NCBI GenBank assembly: GCA_007844125.1
Contig: CM017572.1
Coordinates: forward strand, 26,555,879-26,619,878
Length of the DNA stretch: 64,000 nucleotides
Direction of reading: 5' to 3'
Origin: Sinonovacula constricta
Lineage: Eukaryota; Mollusca; Bivalvia; Cardiida; Solecurtidae
This document shows, piece after piece, positions 1-14,985 of the stretch. Positions within the stretch are counted from its first letter, which is position 1. Every line of letters begins with the position of its first letter. Made by a program: the position numbers and the translations under genes. The notes beneath the pieces were generated by a model, which searched no databases, was not told the origin of the DNA, and saw only the letters and a list, made by a program, of their open reading frames with translations.

Positions 1-3000
1 TTATTTACTCTGTGAAAAAAGAAGCAGATTTCCACTGGAAATCAAACGTAACTGGAAGACTTCCCTTATATCTAATGATGTGGGGAACGAACAAATGAGA
101 AAGGAATGACATGAAAATGTTTGGTGCTTCGAAAATTTTACTAGGCGGTAAGTGTTACTGAAAATAGTATGAGTTCTTAATATGTACTTTCATTTTAAAT
201 CGTGGAACAGAAACGGTGAATCGTGGTTAAGTCAAATCCTATTGATATGAAATATAATTGAATCTATAAAACGTTGTTTTTGCTATTGATTATTTATTGT
301 GGATATTTTAACTGAATCCCGTGTGACATATTACATTGAGACATGCACACCATCAACAAAATTACTTTGAAAAGTTTAAGGCTGATAGTTCACAACTTAG
401 GCATATTAAAACAATTTTTTTAAACGTTGCGAACTGTCATTCAGTTGACATTGAACATGTATTGGCAAAGTTGTCCTCAATATAATGAACATGACGTTTA
501 AGTGAATATTTCAGGCGACACCTCGTAGCCTAATGGTGATGATCTGTGAACTATTACCACACACATCGCCTAATGGACCTTGACAAACGATAGCTAGTGT
601 CAATAAAAAGAGCGACATGGAAACCAATACGAAGGTGTCAACTAGATGTATCAATAGAAATCTCATCTTTCAATTCACAAGTGATATTAAATAAGTGACA
701 ATGCACAATGCCGATATTATGTATAGAATCGTAAATACTAAATCTGACATAAACCGCTTAAAGTAATCAAAATATTTGCAAATTATTTTTTCTCTCTTGC
801 GAAACCTGTGACACTGGATAACTCGGCATTATATGCAACACAAACATGGCTTGAAGAAAGAAAGATTTTATTAATGAATGTTGCCTCTGTTAACTTTCAC
901 CTGATTGACTTAGTCATAGTTAGGGTGTTTTACCTTATCTGTAACTGTTTTAATGGTACGTTGTTTTAAATTAATATTAAAACAAAGAAGGTCGCAAGTA
1001 ATTCTAGACAGCTACACCAAAAAATCGCTCCTCAATATGTTACATATGACTTATGTAAACAAAAATAAGCCAATCCCGAGATAACAATTTTGACTTCCTT
1101 GGTCTGGTTTAAGGAGATATTGATATTCCTTGACATTTACAAAATATATCCACAATGAAAGATTGCCCGCAAAGTGCTTCTGTGTCTACAATAAAGTTAT
1201 CATTTAGAGTCTAAGTATTTGTCTGCCATAAAAAGGATTCTCATTAAAAGAAAATATATCCAGTTCTAAGTAAGCATGGTATTAAATGGCAGTAAAGTGT
1301 TTGACTTAATAAACCAACGGCGGCGAGTGGCAGACCGTCAACGACAAAGGGAATTAATGTAGTTGCCTATTATGTTCAACAGTGTTTACGTAAGTGTGCA
1401 ATTAAGTTGACGCATTTATGTTATCTAATCACAAAACAATCATGTTGCCGTGAGTGGGATAGCACACATTGGGATCTTAATTTGATACACAAACAAGTCT
1501 GCAAATAATTTAAAGACATGGCATACAATACATTCAGCAGTGATGATGCCATCTATATATGATAAAGACAGGATGGGCGTTAGAGGTAAAGACTAGCCAG
1601 TTTCTGGTAAATGTGACAATAATGCTCTAATTCAGTTACAATTTTGAGACATTTATTTCAAAGCCTTCATAGTTACTATGTGACAGTTGAATTGTTGTTA
1701 TTATTTCTATGGAGTTTATAATTGAATCATCATTTCATATAAACTAAAAGTAATGCAGTTTGCAGCCTGCGTATCTTCTACACGTATTAGGAAATATATT
1801 CACCTGTATACCATATGATTAGTAAGTCACTACATCAGTAAAGCAGGCCATTTAATAAGCTGCACGAAACGTTGAAATCATTTAAATAAAAATTTCTCTA
1901 AATCGTTGATATTAACAGTTGTTCAATGATTAGTCCTTTCGAATGAATTTATATTGTTTCATGTTTTTATATATTTTTTACAAATTTCTTAAATGAAGAA
2001 ATCAATTAAATGTTTTACCAGTACAAATTAATTAAATTTAACTTAAATTTCCAAGTAAAAAATAAAATATATATACGTTAATTGTTTGGGGGTTTTCCGT
2101 TTATCAGGTTTGTATGAACAGGGGTATTAGAAAAGGGTATATTATTGCATAAAGCATCTGTGCATAAATCTGACTTATTTTATATTATTATAATGCTGGC
2201 ACACTTGTCAAAGGTATGGCTTAAAAGATTGTGGAGACATTGTGCGAATAGGTAAAATGACGTTAAACAAACAAAACCGACTTGATTGGCTTTCTAAGTA
2301 ATATGTTAATTGGCGTTATTTCCTCGTATTCTTAGAGATGAATTAGTGTCGAATCAATTATAGCTAAGTAGTTACTATATTGAAATCTTTTAGCGCTTTT
2401 AAAGTCTAAAGTCCATTTTGAAAGATTTTGTTGTTCCTATTGTTTTGTCTTGTATCAAGCAAACATTGTTGTTTGTTGTTTATTTCTGTTTGTTTCCGAT
2501 GGAAATTATGTTGTTACAAAGCAATGTTATTACGTAATTATGTGCTAATTTTGTTAATATTTACATTCAAAATATTACTTAACAAATGTTGCTGTCAATA
2601 AATAGTAGTATGTCATTCAATTCAAGACCGAAATACAAAATTACTCTTTATGAATTGCAAGTTTTCAGTATTATCCAAGATGGATACTGCTATTTAGTCC
2701 ATCTGGGTGTAAGGAAGTGGTCACAAAAGTAATAATTAGTCCTATTTCTTGAAAATAAAGAATTTGCCAAGGACTAAAATTTCATGTCGAACCATCCGAT
2801 CCTTTTGGCCAAGAATACTTCAAGCATGTTATAAATGTGCTGTACGTTTATTAATGATCATCCGAATCGAATAAGATCTATTTGAAACTTTACGGGTCTA
2901 AAGTTTGAATTTTGAACCCTCCGATCCCAATTCCGTAGCCTTAACTTCTTTCCTACGAACACTTTAATCATATTACAAGCTAGTTTTGGCTATGGACTGT

Positions 3001-3140
3001 TTCGTTGCTAATAGATAACTGCTTAGGTAGGTATGAATATGTAAGGGTGTGTAGACAATCCATGTACAATACGTTCAAGGTTGTTGAAACAATAATAAAA
3101 TGAAAACAAATAACACTCTCTCGATTTCTGACGTGTTTGT
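1..3140. other. AT-rich non-genic stretch
   Basis: No open frame with a recognisable protein and no exon-like GC-rich patch flanked by splice signals is visible on either strand. I see no tRNA-like boxes or strong tandem repeats. It is probably intergenic DNA or part of a very long 5' intron of the intermediate-filament gene that begins downstream. Confidence 0.5.
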
Positions 3141-3149
3141 GTGAAAGTT

Positions 3150-3310
3150 ACAGGCACTCAAAAATAAATATAAAAAACAATAGCAAAAAGAATGCCGCTT
3201 AGCTGATTACGACCCGTATTTTATCAGGGTTATGAAAGTCCATAAAACAGACTTTCCCCATGTGCAAAGTTCAGTGTGCATTCCATATACAGTCGTATAG
3301 GCTCCAACGC
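3150..3310. repeat. Dispersed repeat family R1, copy 1
   Basis: This stretch is diverged but clearly alignable, in the same orientation, to 8575-8765. Shared blocks include 'ccgtattttat', 'agaaagtcc/gaaagtcc', 'ccatgtg', and 'gcattccatata' followed by a 'gcgtc'-like segment. No coding potential is recognised, and the family is unknown to me. Confidence 0.6.
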
Positions 3311-3624
3311 TTCGACAATAAATGGAAATAACCTGTTCAAACACGAAGAAAATTTGGCTATTGTTAAATCTGAAATTGTTGTGAATAGAAAAAGGCAGAA
3401 AATATTCAGATATCCTGGGGTTGCACCTACACCTATTGTACAGTCTTATGTTTTGGTCAATGGTGACTGCTAAAATACTCCTCAATAAAGCTATATACCG
3501 TATGACTGGAAAGATGAAGAAAAATGCCTACATTTAATTTAAATGTTAACTGGAATAAAAGTCCTATGGGAAGTATCACTTACATTAAAACTACCAACAG
3601 ACAAATGTACACACAAAAGAACGA

Positions 3625-3800
3625 CCCCAGTCGGTCCTTTTGCCGATTGACCGTTCCAAGGCGGTGACTGCTGATTTTTCTTTTTGTGTGTTATGTCTCG
3701 TCTTTTTGTCACATTTACACTTACCCTTTTGCCTTTGTCTAGAGGTTGTTGAGATTTAAACAGCTTTGAAAATTTTGATAGGACCTTTTCCTTTTTACCT
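3625..3800 (-). repeat. Dispersed repeat family R2, inverted copy
   Basis: The reverse complement matches 14755-14985. The best-conserved core reads 'gccttggaacggt' then 'ggcaaa' and 'ggaccgactgggg', preceded by an 'aaaggcaaa' block. It looks like an old interspersed element without coding capacity. Confidence 0.6.
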
Positions 3801-6291
3801 ATTTACACAAAGAGAGAAAAATACCGCTTTGGACCGGCAGGAAAAGAAAGATCTTAAATGTGGCTCATTGCATTAAAAAGTGCGTTTTATCCTTAATGCT
3901 ATACTTCGACTGTGTTTTAGTGTAGACAAATTAAGTTTTATTAACTATTAAGTTATTTTGCTGTCCTTCATCAAGGACATTCATCGTATCTAGATGGGAG
4001 CTATTTTATTGATGTTCAATGGCATAGTAATGCGTAGAAGGTTTGATTTAAAACAAACAATATTCATGTGACACCTTGTCAAGTTGTTGTTCTGATTGTG
4101 ATAACACAAACACAGTCTAATGGATCTTTTCAAGAGATTCCCGGCATTTATAGACAGAGTTACAAACATTGACACAACAACGTCAGGCGGATGTGACAAT
4201 ATGACTGCTATATTGCCACAAGTGGTTTCCAATGAGTGCCAAACCTCTACATCGACACTGGACTAAAGATCGTTGATATATCAAAATGTCCATTTTGCAA
4301 CTGGCTCAAACCACTTACAGAATCGTTACAAGAATACCTAAACCGTATTTGGATATCCAAACCGCTTACGTCAATTTCGTTTGAAATCAATGTTCGTTTG
4401 AACTCAATAATCGGTTGCAATATTTGCCTCAGGCTGAATAGAGAAACACTTATTGTAAATAGTTAATTATCCAAGAGGGTTTCAGATGTGTTTTACACCA
4501 CCGTTTACTGTGCGACAGCATGACAAAATAATAAATATCGTGCAATTTGTAACTCGTAGTCATCATCTTCTTTTTAGATTTGTTTAGAATCTGCAGATTT
4601 ACCCTCAATCGTTTGTCATCTAAAGAACACTGTATGTCGGTGTAATATATTCAAGTGTACGTTAAACACAATGCTGCAATGGCGTATAAATACATACTTT
4701 CTACAATGATTCGTTTATACTCGTAATAACAGAACTGAGAGTGGGGAATGTATCAACGTTAACTGACATGAACAACTAGAGAAACTAGATTTGTTTAAAA
4801 AGATGTCAAATGGGTATTTAAGGCGTTGAGAAAGCGGTACAAGATTCTAATACAAGTTTATGTAGAGCAACTTATGTTTGGAATATGTCTATTAATTTGC
4901 AGTCTATTGCAGTTAGTTTATATGTATATAATACTTTGATTATCAGTATTTTGAATACCATTAGAATATCAAGAGCATTCAGATAACAACGCAAAAGTAA
5001 GAGAGCAACATACTACGGTTTTCAACAGTCCTATGCAAAATGTTTCTTGACTACTATTCATTTATTTATAACCCATCCGAAAAATTTATTATCTCGTGAT
5101 GTGAGTTGTCTTTCATGTTTTCTTTGATTTGAAGATACATTACAGTGTTAACAGATGTGCCACTAAGCCTTATATCTTCAAAGTCTGTTATAGCATGGTG
5201 TAAAGCAACTATTATTTTGTTTACAAATTGAAAAAACCCATAATGTTACGATAATGTTACACTTAAACGCCAAAATATATATTAAAATGGGTTCTTTTTT
5301 ATAGTGAACAAACGTTCCAAGTGTCCAATATTTTGGACGTTTTTTAAGAAATGGACAGAAACAAAAGAGTTAACACGACACCGACGAGAGGGTCGTAACA
5401 ATAGCTCCACTTCCTTCTTCGAAATATGGAGCTGAAAAATAACTGGGTTCTCTGAAACAGCAGGCATGTAAATATTTGGAGAAATTACTTTTGTTTCATT
5501 TATGTATGCATGTCTCATTAAAAAGAAAGAAGAAAGGAATGAAAAAAGAAAGAAAAATTAAAAGTTAAAGACAGCTCCTACTTCGACGCTTTTCAAATCT
5601 GTAAATATAACCTAACTTTCATCATTATTTTTGCACAAACATGACCAAATAATGGTCATTACGGATTGGCTTAGACAGCTTCTAGCTGAAGATGTCAAAA
5701 TATTTAATTTAATGAGACCATTAGATTTCTACTGTGAACATGTTTGATTCAATATTAAATGAAGAATATCCGTTTTTGTATGTGCTTACGTCTGCATTCT
5801 GTCCTTTCAATTATATTGTATGAACAAAATTTGTGCTTTGTGGTTAGGTCCAACAATGAGATGAGATCTTTTAATGATGTCCTACAGGAAACGCATTTGA
5901 TGGTGTCTGCAATTTATAATTCACAGTAAATACAAGCATGGGCGCATATTCATACAGTTTGTAACTTAAGCATTTTGATAGGACGTATTTAAGCACTAAT
6001 GTCTTGCTTCGGTTCGCATTTATCTCTTATTTGAGATATATCGTAGCAATCAGGTATTATGTATCAATTCCAGTTGTAGAGTTTTTTTGACATATTCTTC
6101 CACGGGACTCATTGTCCGAAAGCTTTCAGTGGAGTTGCCATAAAAATGTGGATTCATTATTTTATTATTTGCGACAAGGAAGTGTCTGCATAATATTTCA
6201 TTATACTCTATATAAAGCGGTTTCATGATAATCACAATATATTGCATATTGCGCCGACACTCGAAAGAAAAAGATTGGTGAAATTTGACAC
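3801..6291. other. Non-genic stretch
   Basis: Only short chance frames are present. A purine-rich GAAA-type patch occurs around 5520-5565. I see no exon, RNA gene or mobile-element protein. Confidence 0.45.
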
Positions 6292-6361
6292 ATAAGCTCA
6301 CACGACAAAGCACATTATATATATATATATATATATAATGTGCTTTGTCGTGTGAGCTTAT
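6292..6361. repeat. Perfect 70-nt palindrome with AT core
   Basis: I paired every position about the centre between 6326 and 6327, and all 35 base pairs match with no spacer. The arms carry a non-simple 24-nt outer sequence ('ataagctcacacgacaaagc' and onward) followed by alternating TA at the centre. It could form a cruciform or an RNA hairpin. It is unlike ordinary AT microsatellites because the outer arms are complex sequence. Confidence 0.9.
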
Positions 6362-8560
6362 ATATTTTATATTAAAAGGCTATTGATGGTGTCTGCAGTT
6401 TAATTAAAAAATAAAACATTACATACATACATACATTAAACAGAAGGATATGAAGCTTATCACATTGGCAAATTCATAAATACGATGTTATAGTATAAAA
6501 GTAACCAGTGTGTTATTGTGTCGTATTTTGTTCGCATGTGTCATTTTTGTCCGCGTACATCGTTCTATCCTGTGGAGTCTTGTATATATGTACCGTTTAA
6601 GCGTCATGGTGAATAAGATGGTTTTAAATTGGTTTGTCTGGTGAGTTGTTTTTACTAAGTACAGATATCCCGCCTTTCTTTCAACCCTTTTCCCTGTCCA
6701 TTCATACTGTCATTGAATCCTACACTGGAAACATCATTATTGATTACAAACAGACTTACGTCGAATCTTTTACAAGATTGATCAGCTCGTCTGGTATATT
6801 TCAACATTTATTTTACCTGAAATGATTGATTGTCATTTGTATTGAATAATAATTAGCTATTTTCTCTATTTCATGTATTGTTATATTTTAATGGCTTATC
6901 GATTATACGATACAATATCTGCTAATTGCTATTTCTAGGTTTTGTTACTTTCAGGCCATTTGTTTACCGTTATTCAAGAATCTACACTCGACCAAGAACA
7001 GCCGTAATCTTTACTTCCCTTGATCTAACGGTTACATAAATGCTATACTGTGCGTGAATATGTACGTGTATATTCAAAGAAATTACAATATAAGTGGTGG
7101 TGGTGTTTGTCTGTTGTTGCAAATACATATTTCTATATTTGTAGACTTTAAATTCGGATCACATTTAGACTACCTTAGTTGTCATCAAACCAGATTATTG
7201 CACCGATTCTACAACATTCCAGAAAAGATAGTTATTTGCTTCTTTATAACCTTTTTTCCAAATGACTCCAAGATTCGATGGTATTCGATGGTATCTTAAG
7301 AGTAGCAAGTTCTTTTATAGTTAGCGTTACTATTGTATTTTATTAGTAGTAAACTGTTGTTTTTGACTTACTTTACTTACGTTTTTCTTACAAATACGCA
7401 ACAGACCAACGACATATATAATCGAATTTACGCCATCCATCGTATAACTGACAGAAAAAGAAATGAGCAGGATAATTATATATAACATAGCACATAACAC
7501 CTCGCACTTTTTCACCTGATCCTGAAGTGATTATAATTATTTAAAACATTAATGCATGCTCTTTAATATTATCGACTAACACTGTTAAAAAACTTTGGAG
7601 TCATTTACATAATGTTTGACAAACAAGCTGTGTCACTGGCTGTCTACGTGTTCATATTCAGTTGACACTCTTTGCAAAGTATGTAGCGTGGTTTTATCAG
7701 TACGAAATCAGAATTCTGAGGACATATAGCAGTACTGGTTAATGCAAATCAAACACGCTATTAAGTAGTACTTAAGTATTTAATATAATCATCGGCTGTT
7801 TCTACGTATTAGGAGGTTTTAGTGAGTTTTAGACGAAGAATAGGAGTTCTGATCAATACAGATGATGTTTGCAAGGAATAGACACTTAAATGGTCTACTC
7901 ACAAGATGTATATCTTCACATAATCCAAAGCTGCCTTGACAGTTCTATAACTTACTGGCATAAATCTTTAAATGAAAAACAAGTCTTTGAACCTTTATGT
8001 CAGTTCTGATAATTTAGTTCTAATGTCAAAGCTAAAAATAATTTTACACACGTTACAATGCGCGGTGCCTTCTGTTTGTATTGAGATCGTATCAACAATC
8101 AATGGTTATTGACAGAACAAATGTAATGCATGTTGCATAAGAGCGTTAGTCTAATGGACAAAAAAAGGCGTTGATGCGAAGAATCAAAGGCGACACAAAA
8201 AGTGGAAGAGGAAAATAGAATAAAGCAATAAGTGAGCAAGTAACAAAGACTTTTGAAACGTTATGCTTTTTTTTAAAGTTCTCAGTATACTATAAATCCA
8301 AAGAAAAAGTATGTATGGCTTAAATTTCTGAAGCCATAGAATGGTTTAAAACAAAATAAAACGCAAAATCCGACACCATTTAATAGCTTTTCATATGTAA
8401 CACATGAATAAAAAGTTGCAAATGTATTAAAATTAACTATAAAACTAAAGTGTACAAGCAGAAAGTGCACATGTGCAAAAGCTTCACATTACACAAATAA
8501 GTATTGTTCCGATAGTATTTTTCTCGAAAGTATTATGTTGTTGCTTTCTCGGTATCTTAT
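6362..8560. other. Non-genic stretch
   Basis: No supported gene. Several frames of 60-80 codons have no recognisable composition, no flanking splice consensus and no similarity I can name. Confidence 0.45.
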
Positions 8561-8574
8561 TGTTTATTTTCAAA

Positions 8575-8765
8575 GTTACTTTGAAGGATACAGACACACA
8601 CAAATAAATGAATATAAAAAATAACTAAAAAAAAAACAGAACGCCGTTTATCGAAGTAGGAACCGTATTTTATTAGGTTTAGAAAGTCCGCAAAACAAAC
8701 ATTTCTCCATGTGTAAATTTCAGTGAGCATTCCATATATAGGCGTCGCGCTCCAGAGTGTCGCCA
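8575..8765. repeat. Dispersed repeat family R1, copy 2
   Basis: Second copy of the element at 3150-3310, in the same orientation. It has an added A-run and substitutions throughout, which suggests an old insertion. Confidence 0.6.
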
Positions 8766-9164
8766 ATTACGACCCAAAGTAATATATTGCGAACTATGAC
8801 CTTTACGAATGTTGGGGAAATTATAATAAAAAACACAAACTTTGTTTCTGAATACATAAGCCGCAATAAAATAAAACTAATGGTAATTAAAATGACCGCG
8901 TATTTGCTTGACTCTTTGTCTATAACTTAATTTACACAAGCTCTTTGTCGGACAGATAAGGCAGAATTGAACCATACAGTGTGGTCCATAGTAGCCTCAG
9001 ATTAACAACTAACATCTTGTTTTATAATGCACTCAAAAATGCAGTCAGTCACCAGTTAGCGCTATGATATTTCGCTGTTGTTCGGCGTATCTGTCGTACC
9101 TCACTTTGACAACGCTAGCCAGATTGAATATTAGGGACTCGCATTGGAAGAAATTCCTAATAGC

Positions 9165-9330
9165 GATATATATTTAAAATAAGAAACCCACGTGACTATT
9201 TACTTTGAGATCACGATATATCGTCATCCGGGTAGTCCGACTTACGTCGATATCTATTTTTTTCAGCAGAGATAACTATCGTGTTTATTTATAAATTTTG
9301 GAAAAAAATGAATATTTAGAGGGATTCTTT
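9165..9330. repeat. Dispersed repeat family R3, copy 1
   Basis: Shares an ordered set of blocks with 15835-16010 and 35965-36180: a 'cacgtgac' box, a 'cgt/catc' stretch, 'gtcgat..ctat', a block like 'gataactatcgtg..ttattta', and 'taaattt..ggaa'. It is diverged and non-coding. Confidence 0.5.
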
Positions 9331-12300
9331 TCGCAGTACTGTCTACCAATAAATGTAGTGTTCAAAATCGCTTTTACTTAGACTAAACTATGGGTATATT
9401 AGGAATTATATGTATATATCTGGTCTGGGTCTTTACTTATTAGATATAACATAAGTACAATAAAGGCAGCCATTCTTTGTTCGCTTTCATTGTCTTAAAC
9501 ATAACTACATGTATTACACATGTAATCAATTAATAAAAATACTCATTCCAACGATTGTGATTGCAGCATATAATAATGTAAAAATATTTGGCGTAGTGAT
9601 AACACTACATTCAAGAATTAATAATTATGAATAAATCAGTCTATTCATATAGCATCAGCACGCTCACCTGTTCATTTCAATACATTTTGTTCACTATTTA
9701 AGGATGAGAAATGCTGTATCGTAGCAAACGATCTACGTGCCAATGACAAACAATAAAAAGTGTTAGTAATTTGATCTGTGAATAAACATTCCATGGCAGC
9801 TTCAGAAAACTAAATATAATAAAATGCGCGACGATTAATAAGACTTAATAATTGTCAATAACGTTATTTGCTCATGTTCTTCGTCAGTTAGATATGACAA
9901 ACGATACGCAACATTTTTAAAGTGATCCTGGCCATTAATATATCATCAGTCAAAAATTGCAACTGAACATAACTAATGCCCGTGTTCTTTCGGTTTCGTA
10001 TCTATTCTTCCGGTGAACATTGCCGATTGCATTAAAATGTCATTTAATGGTCCTAAACTAATATGCATTACAGGCAATGCATTCAGGCACAAAGGTCAGA
10101 ATGTGCGTACTTATTGACAAAAATCCAACTACTTTATTAATAACAATCTATTAATATTTTAAGATAACCAATTAAAGTCCATTTCGTAAACAGTTAAATA
10201 TATGACATTTAGCTGATACTTACGATTATTAAACCTAATTAACAATACAAGGTTTCCACTGAGTTTTCAAACGTTCCGATGAACAGAGATCGTCATACCA
10301 ATAAAGCGAATACACTACTCATTTTTGACATGCGCTGATAGGAGAAACTTGAAACTTGTTTATAAAACATTCCACAATCGGGCTCTAGAGATATATATTG
10401 CCTGATAAGCTGATTTCAAATATTTATTGCAGTTATTATTTTATATTGTGTCAAAAGGTTAAATAAATTATATTTGCCGATTTCTAAAGCAAGTTGAATT
10501 AAAATATTATTCTAGGTTTGTTTTAAGCTTTTTGCATTTATCAGTATTTATTACTCTCATTATACATATCGATATATATTATAATTTTCATTTCAACGGA
10601 TACTGCCTCTGTATTATATTTCTTTTTTTCATTTTTCATGTAGCAGCGCATTTATACCAGCGGAACAAGAATAACACTCACTGAACATCACTACGTCTGA
10701 TAGAGACTCACGTTCAACTTGTCTAGTCTTCTCTCATTTAAGCTTCTCGCCGTTTAGATGACATCCATTAGGTGTTTGTTGATTTACGATAGATGTTTCC
10801 CAACATAAACACTCCTGATACAATCAGCCAATCATCTGTCATTGCATTGTATTAGCGGTAACCTATCCTTGCTATGGTGGGGCATTAGAGCCATTATAAA
10901 GTGCTGTAACCTTAATGTCATCTAGGCCGGTATCTCATATATATGTTTCTACAAAACAAATACATTTCTTTGTAATATTCGTTATTTTCTCAGTCTTAAC
11001 ATACAGCACAACAGACAAACGACTGATCATTAGAATAATTGAGTGCTATGGGTTTAGTCGTGTTTTAATCAAGGCGTATAAAGTCGTATGAATTAATTAT
11101 CTTATTAATTATTTTATAAATTACAACCGCATACCTAAGTTATTATCCCTATTGGCATGTATATCGAAATGCGTTATTAAAAGAGATCGTTAGTGGTTGA
11201 ATGAGGGTATAGTTATTTGTATGCAGTCAAATATAAAATTGAAATGTTATGTTTTCATATGTATTTGTTGTCATTTTAAAGTATGGATTCATAAATCCCC
11301 CTTTGTGGAACTTCTTACGAGATCGAAGCTCGACAACGATATGCATTTAAAAGGACAAATCTATTATCTGAAGCTACACACAGTGTCACGTCTATATCTG
11401 ATCGTCTAGCCTCATGAAAATCCTATTGAAATTTCCCATCTAGGAATTAAATTGTATCGGTAATTAAATCTTACAAGATCTATATTATCAATGGGTTTTA
11501 TCAAAGGCAACAAAATATGGTAAAAATCTTCAAAACTGTTTTATAAACATTGCTTAACCGGAAAGTTTATTAATCAAAACAGAGGGTATAACTATGGTAC
11601 ACGATCTTTTAGGTTATAAAAATGTTATATGGGTTGTCTGCATCAGTACCGTGCAATTACCACATGAACATCTTTCCGGTTTTGACCAATCAAAAAGCAA
11701 TATCTATGCAGAAGGTCGAATATCTTCAACGTGTATACAGATAACAGTCGTGTGTTTTATAAATTGTGTAAGATTTATAATCTTTGAATGGCTTGACAAG
11801 TTTTGTCAACCATATTTTCCCCCGAATGACAAATTCTGTTGTCATGACGTAGAATCTCGACTGAATCAACACAGACGATGAAGCAGAAGGAATCCAATTG
11901 AGGCGGAACAACTTAATGTCAGCGACAGCGAGACAAGTCGTCCGCCGACATGAACACTAATTCACGGCAGCCATTTCACGCCAGCATCCGAACTAGAAGT
12001 AATCATTGCTTTTAAAACATTACAGACAGGGCATGCTGTACGACAATGAACGATGAACGTGTAAAGTAAATGTTGACACGAACAGTTGTAGTAATACTGG
12101 TTAGTGTTATTAAACGGGAAGAATAACATAATTTTGACAACAGAATGAAATGTACAAATGTGTGACAAATTGGTTACACAAAGCAATTCGTTTTAAAACA
12201 AAAAGGCAAAGTCGCTTATGTCACTCTGTGTTAATGCTAAGTTGTGCGTTGTTTATGCCTAAAAGAACATTGTTGTTTTTACTAATTTTATATTATTACA

Positions 12301-12454
12301 AAGAACCCAATTAATAATGTAACCATATTTACCTGCCACTATGCTGCGTGTATCTTCCATACTCAGGTATTGTATCAAATGATACCGGTAATGGCTAATC
12401 AGCGTGGTTTATTCTATAAGACAAATTTAAAATGAAATTTTATCGGATTTTGAT
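9331..12454. other. Non-genic stretch
   Basis: AT-rich DNA with no supported exon, RNA gene or repeat beyond short low-complexity runs. Confidence 0.45.
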
Positions 12455-12710
12455 AGTGCTCTTGGTAGGAGGTCGGGTGCATGTACGGAATCCGGACAGC
12501 GACATACTAAAGTCATTCAAGGTGATTTGGTATAGCTCACTTAGTAAAATCACGCACATATAAGAGTAGTTCCTTGACTAACCGGTGTCAGGATAATATG
12601 ACTGGGTGTGGTTTTCATAGCATGTGTTCACGTCATGCTAGCACGTTGAATTAGCACCGTATCTTATCTGCTACAAGTGGACACCGTCTCCAGATAACTG
12701 ATTGTTGATG
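12455..12710 (+). repeat. SINE-like element, family A, diverged copy
   Basis: The 3' half aligns to the better-preserved copy at 63361-63655. Shared blocks are 'gtcaggat', 'gactgggtgtggt', 'gtgttcacg', 'catgct', and 'tatctgctacaagtg' followed by 'tctccagataactg'. The tRNA-like head is degraded here. Confidence 0.65.
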
Positions 12711-13034
12711 AGACACAACAAAAAAGGAAATGACAGGCAAACAAACAAACAACATCATTGTTATGACAGCAGTAATTAAAACATCTGATTGATTAATTCT
12801 CCTTTTTTGTCTTTCTCTTAAAATATAGGATCAAGACACTCCATGTCTTAGTATTTTGCGAGATTGTTTGTGCGATTATTCCGTCCATGATCGAAAAAAT
12901 TATTTATTCTAATGCAATCTGAGCAGCCGCCGAATAAGTAGTATATAAGATAATGGACTGTAAATGTAATACTGAACAATGAAATCACGTGTTTATGCAA
13001 ATAAACATGTATGTGGTGTTACTACCAAGATGAT

Positions 13035-13110
13035 TCTTTCTTTATCTTTGTTTATTATTATTCCACCAACCATATTTCAGTTATCTGAAGACGGTGTCCA
13101 GTTGATGCAG
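13035..13110 (-). repeat. SINE-like element, family A, 3' fragment
   Basis: The reverse complement matches the 3' end of the 63361-63655 element, from 'gcactatatctgc' through 'cagataactgaaatat' to a 'ggtgg' block. It is a truncated copy in minus orientation. Confidence 0.6.
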
Positions 13111-13322
13111 ATATAGTGCAAATGTTAAACAGGTGACTTTCTATGAGCAAGTGTTGCTATCATATATTTGTCTGGAAGTCTTCCACCGGCAAACCAACAG
13201 CTTTAAGTTGATATAATGGCACACATTGTGTCGCGGCTATGTAATAAATATAAATGACGAATAAACATATATGTATATGCACATATACATTTTGTTTCTC
13301 CCTTTCTCGTGTATTGTTTTTG

Positions 13323-13577
<255 letters not shown>

Positions 13578-13720
13578 AACATTGTTTGTATCGTGTTAGG
13601 CGTAGCTTGCGTTTGTGTAACTTTTTCATTTTTAAACGGGTGTGACACATGACATGGTACTAGGAAAGGTGGTTAAACTACAGATTAAATAAAACAAAGT
13701 AATTTAAGATTAAATACTCA

Positions 13721-13854
<134 letters not shown>

Positions 13855-14754
13855 GGTGTAAGTACCCGTTAGATAATAATTATATATAAATATATAAATA
13901 TTAAATAAAAACATATCGGTTTTCAATTGGGAGTGTAATTAGCCGTATTCGCGTTGCCTTTGTCTTCCAACAGTAAAAATATAATTTTAATATGTAAATA
14001 TTATATTTACTCACAATGCTCTCAATGATCTGATCGTGAGGACACATATCACTTTGTACAGCGTAAAGGTCCTTGCGGTGGAATCGTATAGGCATCGCAA
14101 TAACATGAACATCTTTCTGCATCACATCAGTTGTATAGGTTTTGTGTTCCAGTTGACATAAACATAAAAATTTAACCTAGCCTGGCATGTCATTGAAGAG
14201 AAAGACTCTAAGGAAATACGATAAAGACGTTTGTGTTTTATACAGTTGAGTCTAATAACATTTGATGACAAGCAAAGACGTTTAAAGCATAACACTTTTC
14301 ATGCGTTCATTTTCCATTTAACAGTCTAAAAATGCGAAAACATAAACCTTTAGCAACATAACTTTGTTGTTAAAAGCTGGTTTGAATTATTCGCAAAAAT
14401 ATATCGAGTTGGGCCATAAAATGCAGCTAGATTACATTTGAAGCTATGTTTTCCCATCGATCTCCGTATGCATATATGGGGAAGGAAAGTAACTTAAAAA
14501 AAACAACAAAACATTGTTGCTATCTTAGATTTTTAGCAACTAATCAATGCAGTATTTTAATCGGATTTTATGCTTAACAAAATTACATTAATATTTATCA
14601 AAAACAAATCTATCATGAAATACCTTATAAATCCGCTACAAGATTATGTAATGTAGATATACAAATAGCAGATTGTCGTTTTGCGACATCATTTATCCCT
14701 TAAAATTCATTCTTTGTTTGTTTTTTTTAATAAGAATACATGACAAAGTCCTGT
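13855..14754. other. Non-genic stretch
   Basis: No exon, RNA gene or repeat that I can support. AT-rich DNA between the ATT microsatellite and a copy of repeat R2. Confidence 0.45.
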
Positions 14755-14985
14755 GAGCATTGCAACATATACCAAACCCTGAAAAGGCAAAGGACAAAGG
14801 TATTTACATGCAAGCCAAAAGTAAATGTAAGAACAAATCTGTGATGAGTCATTTAACAAAAAGAGCAAACCCAACAGTTAGAGCCTTGGAACGGTAAGTT
14901 GGCAAAAATGGACCGACTGGGGTGCTTAAACCGGTTTTACGGAGCTGTAACTCCGCACTTCCTGAGTGGGTTTTCAAATACAAGC
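14755..14985 (+). repeat. Dispersed repeat family R2, plus copy
   Basis: Matches the reverse complement of 3625-3800, including the 'ccttggaacggt' and 'gaccgactgggg' core. Confidence 0.6.
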
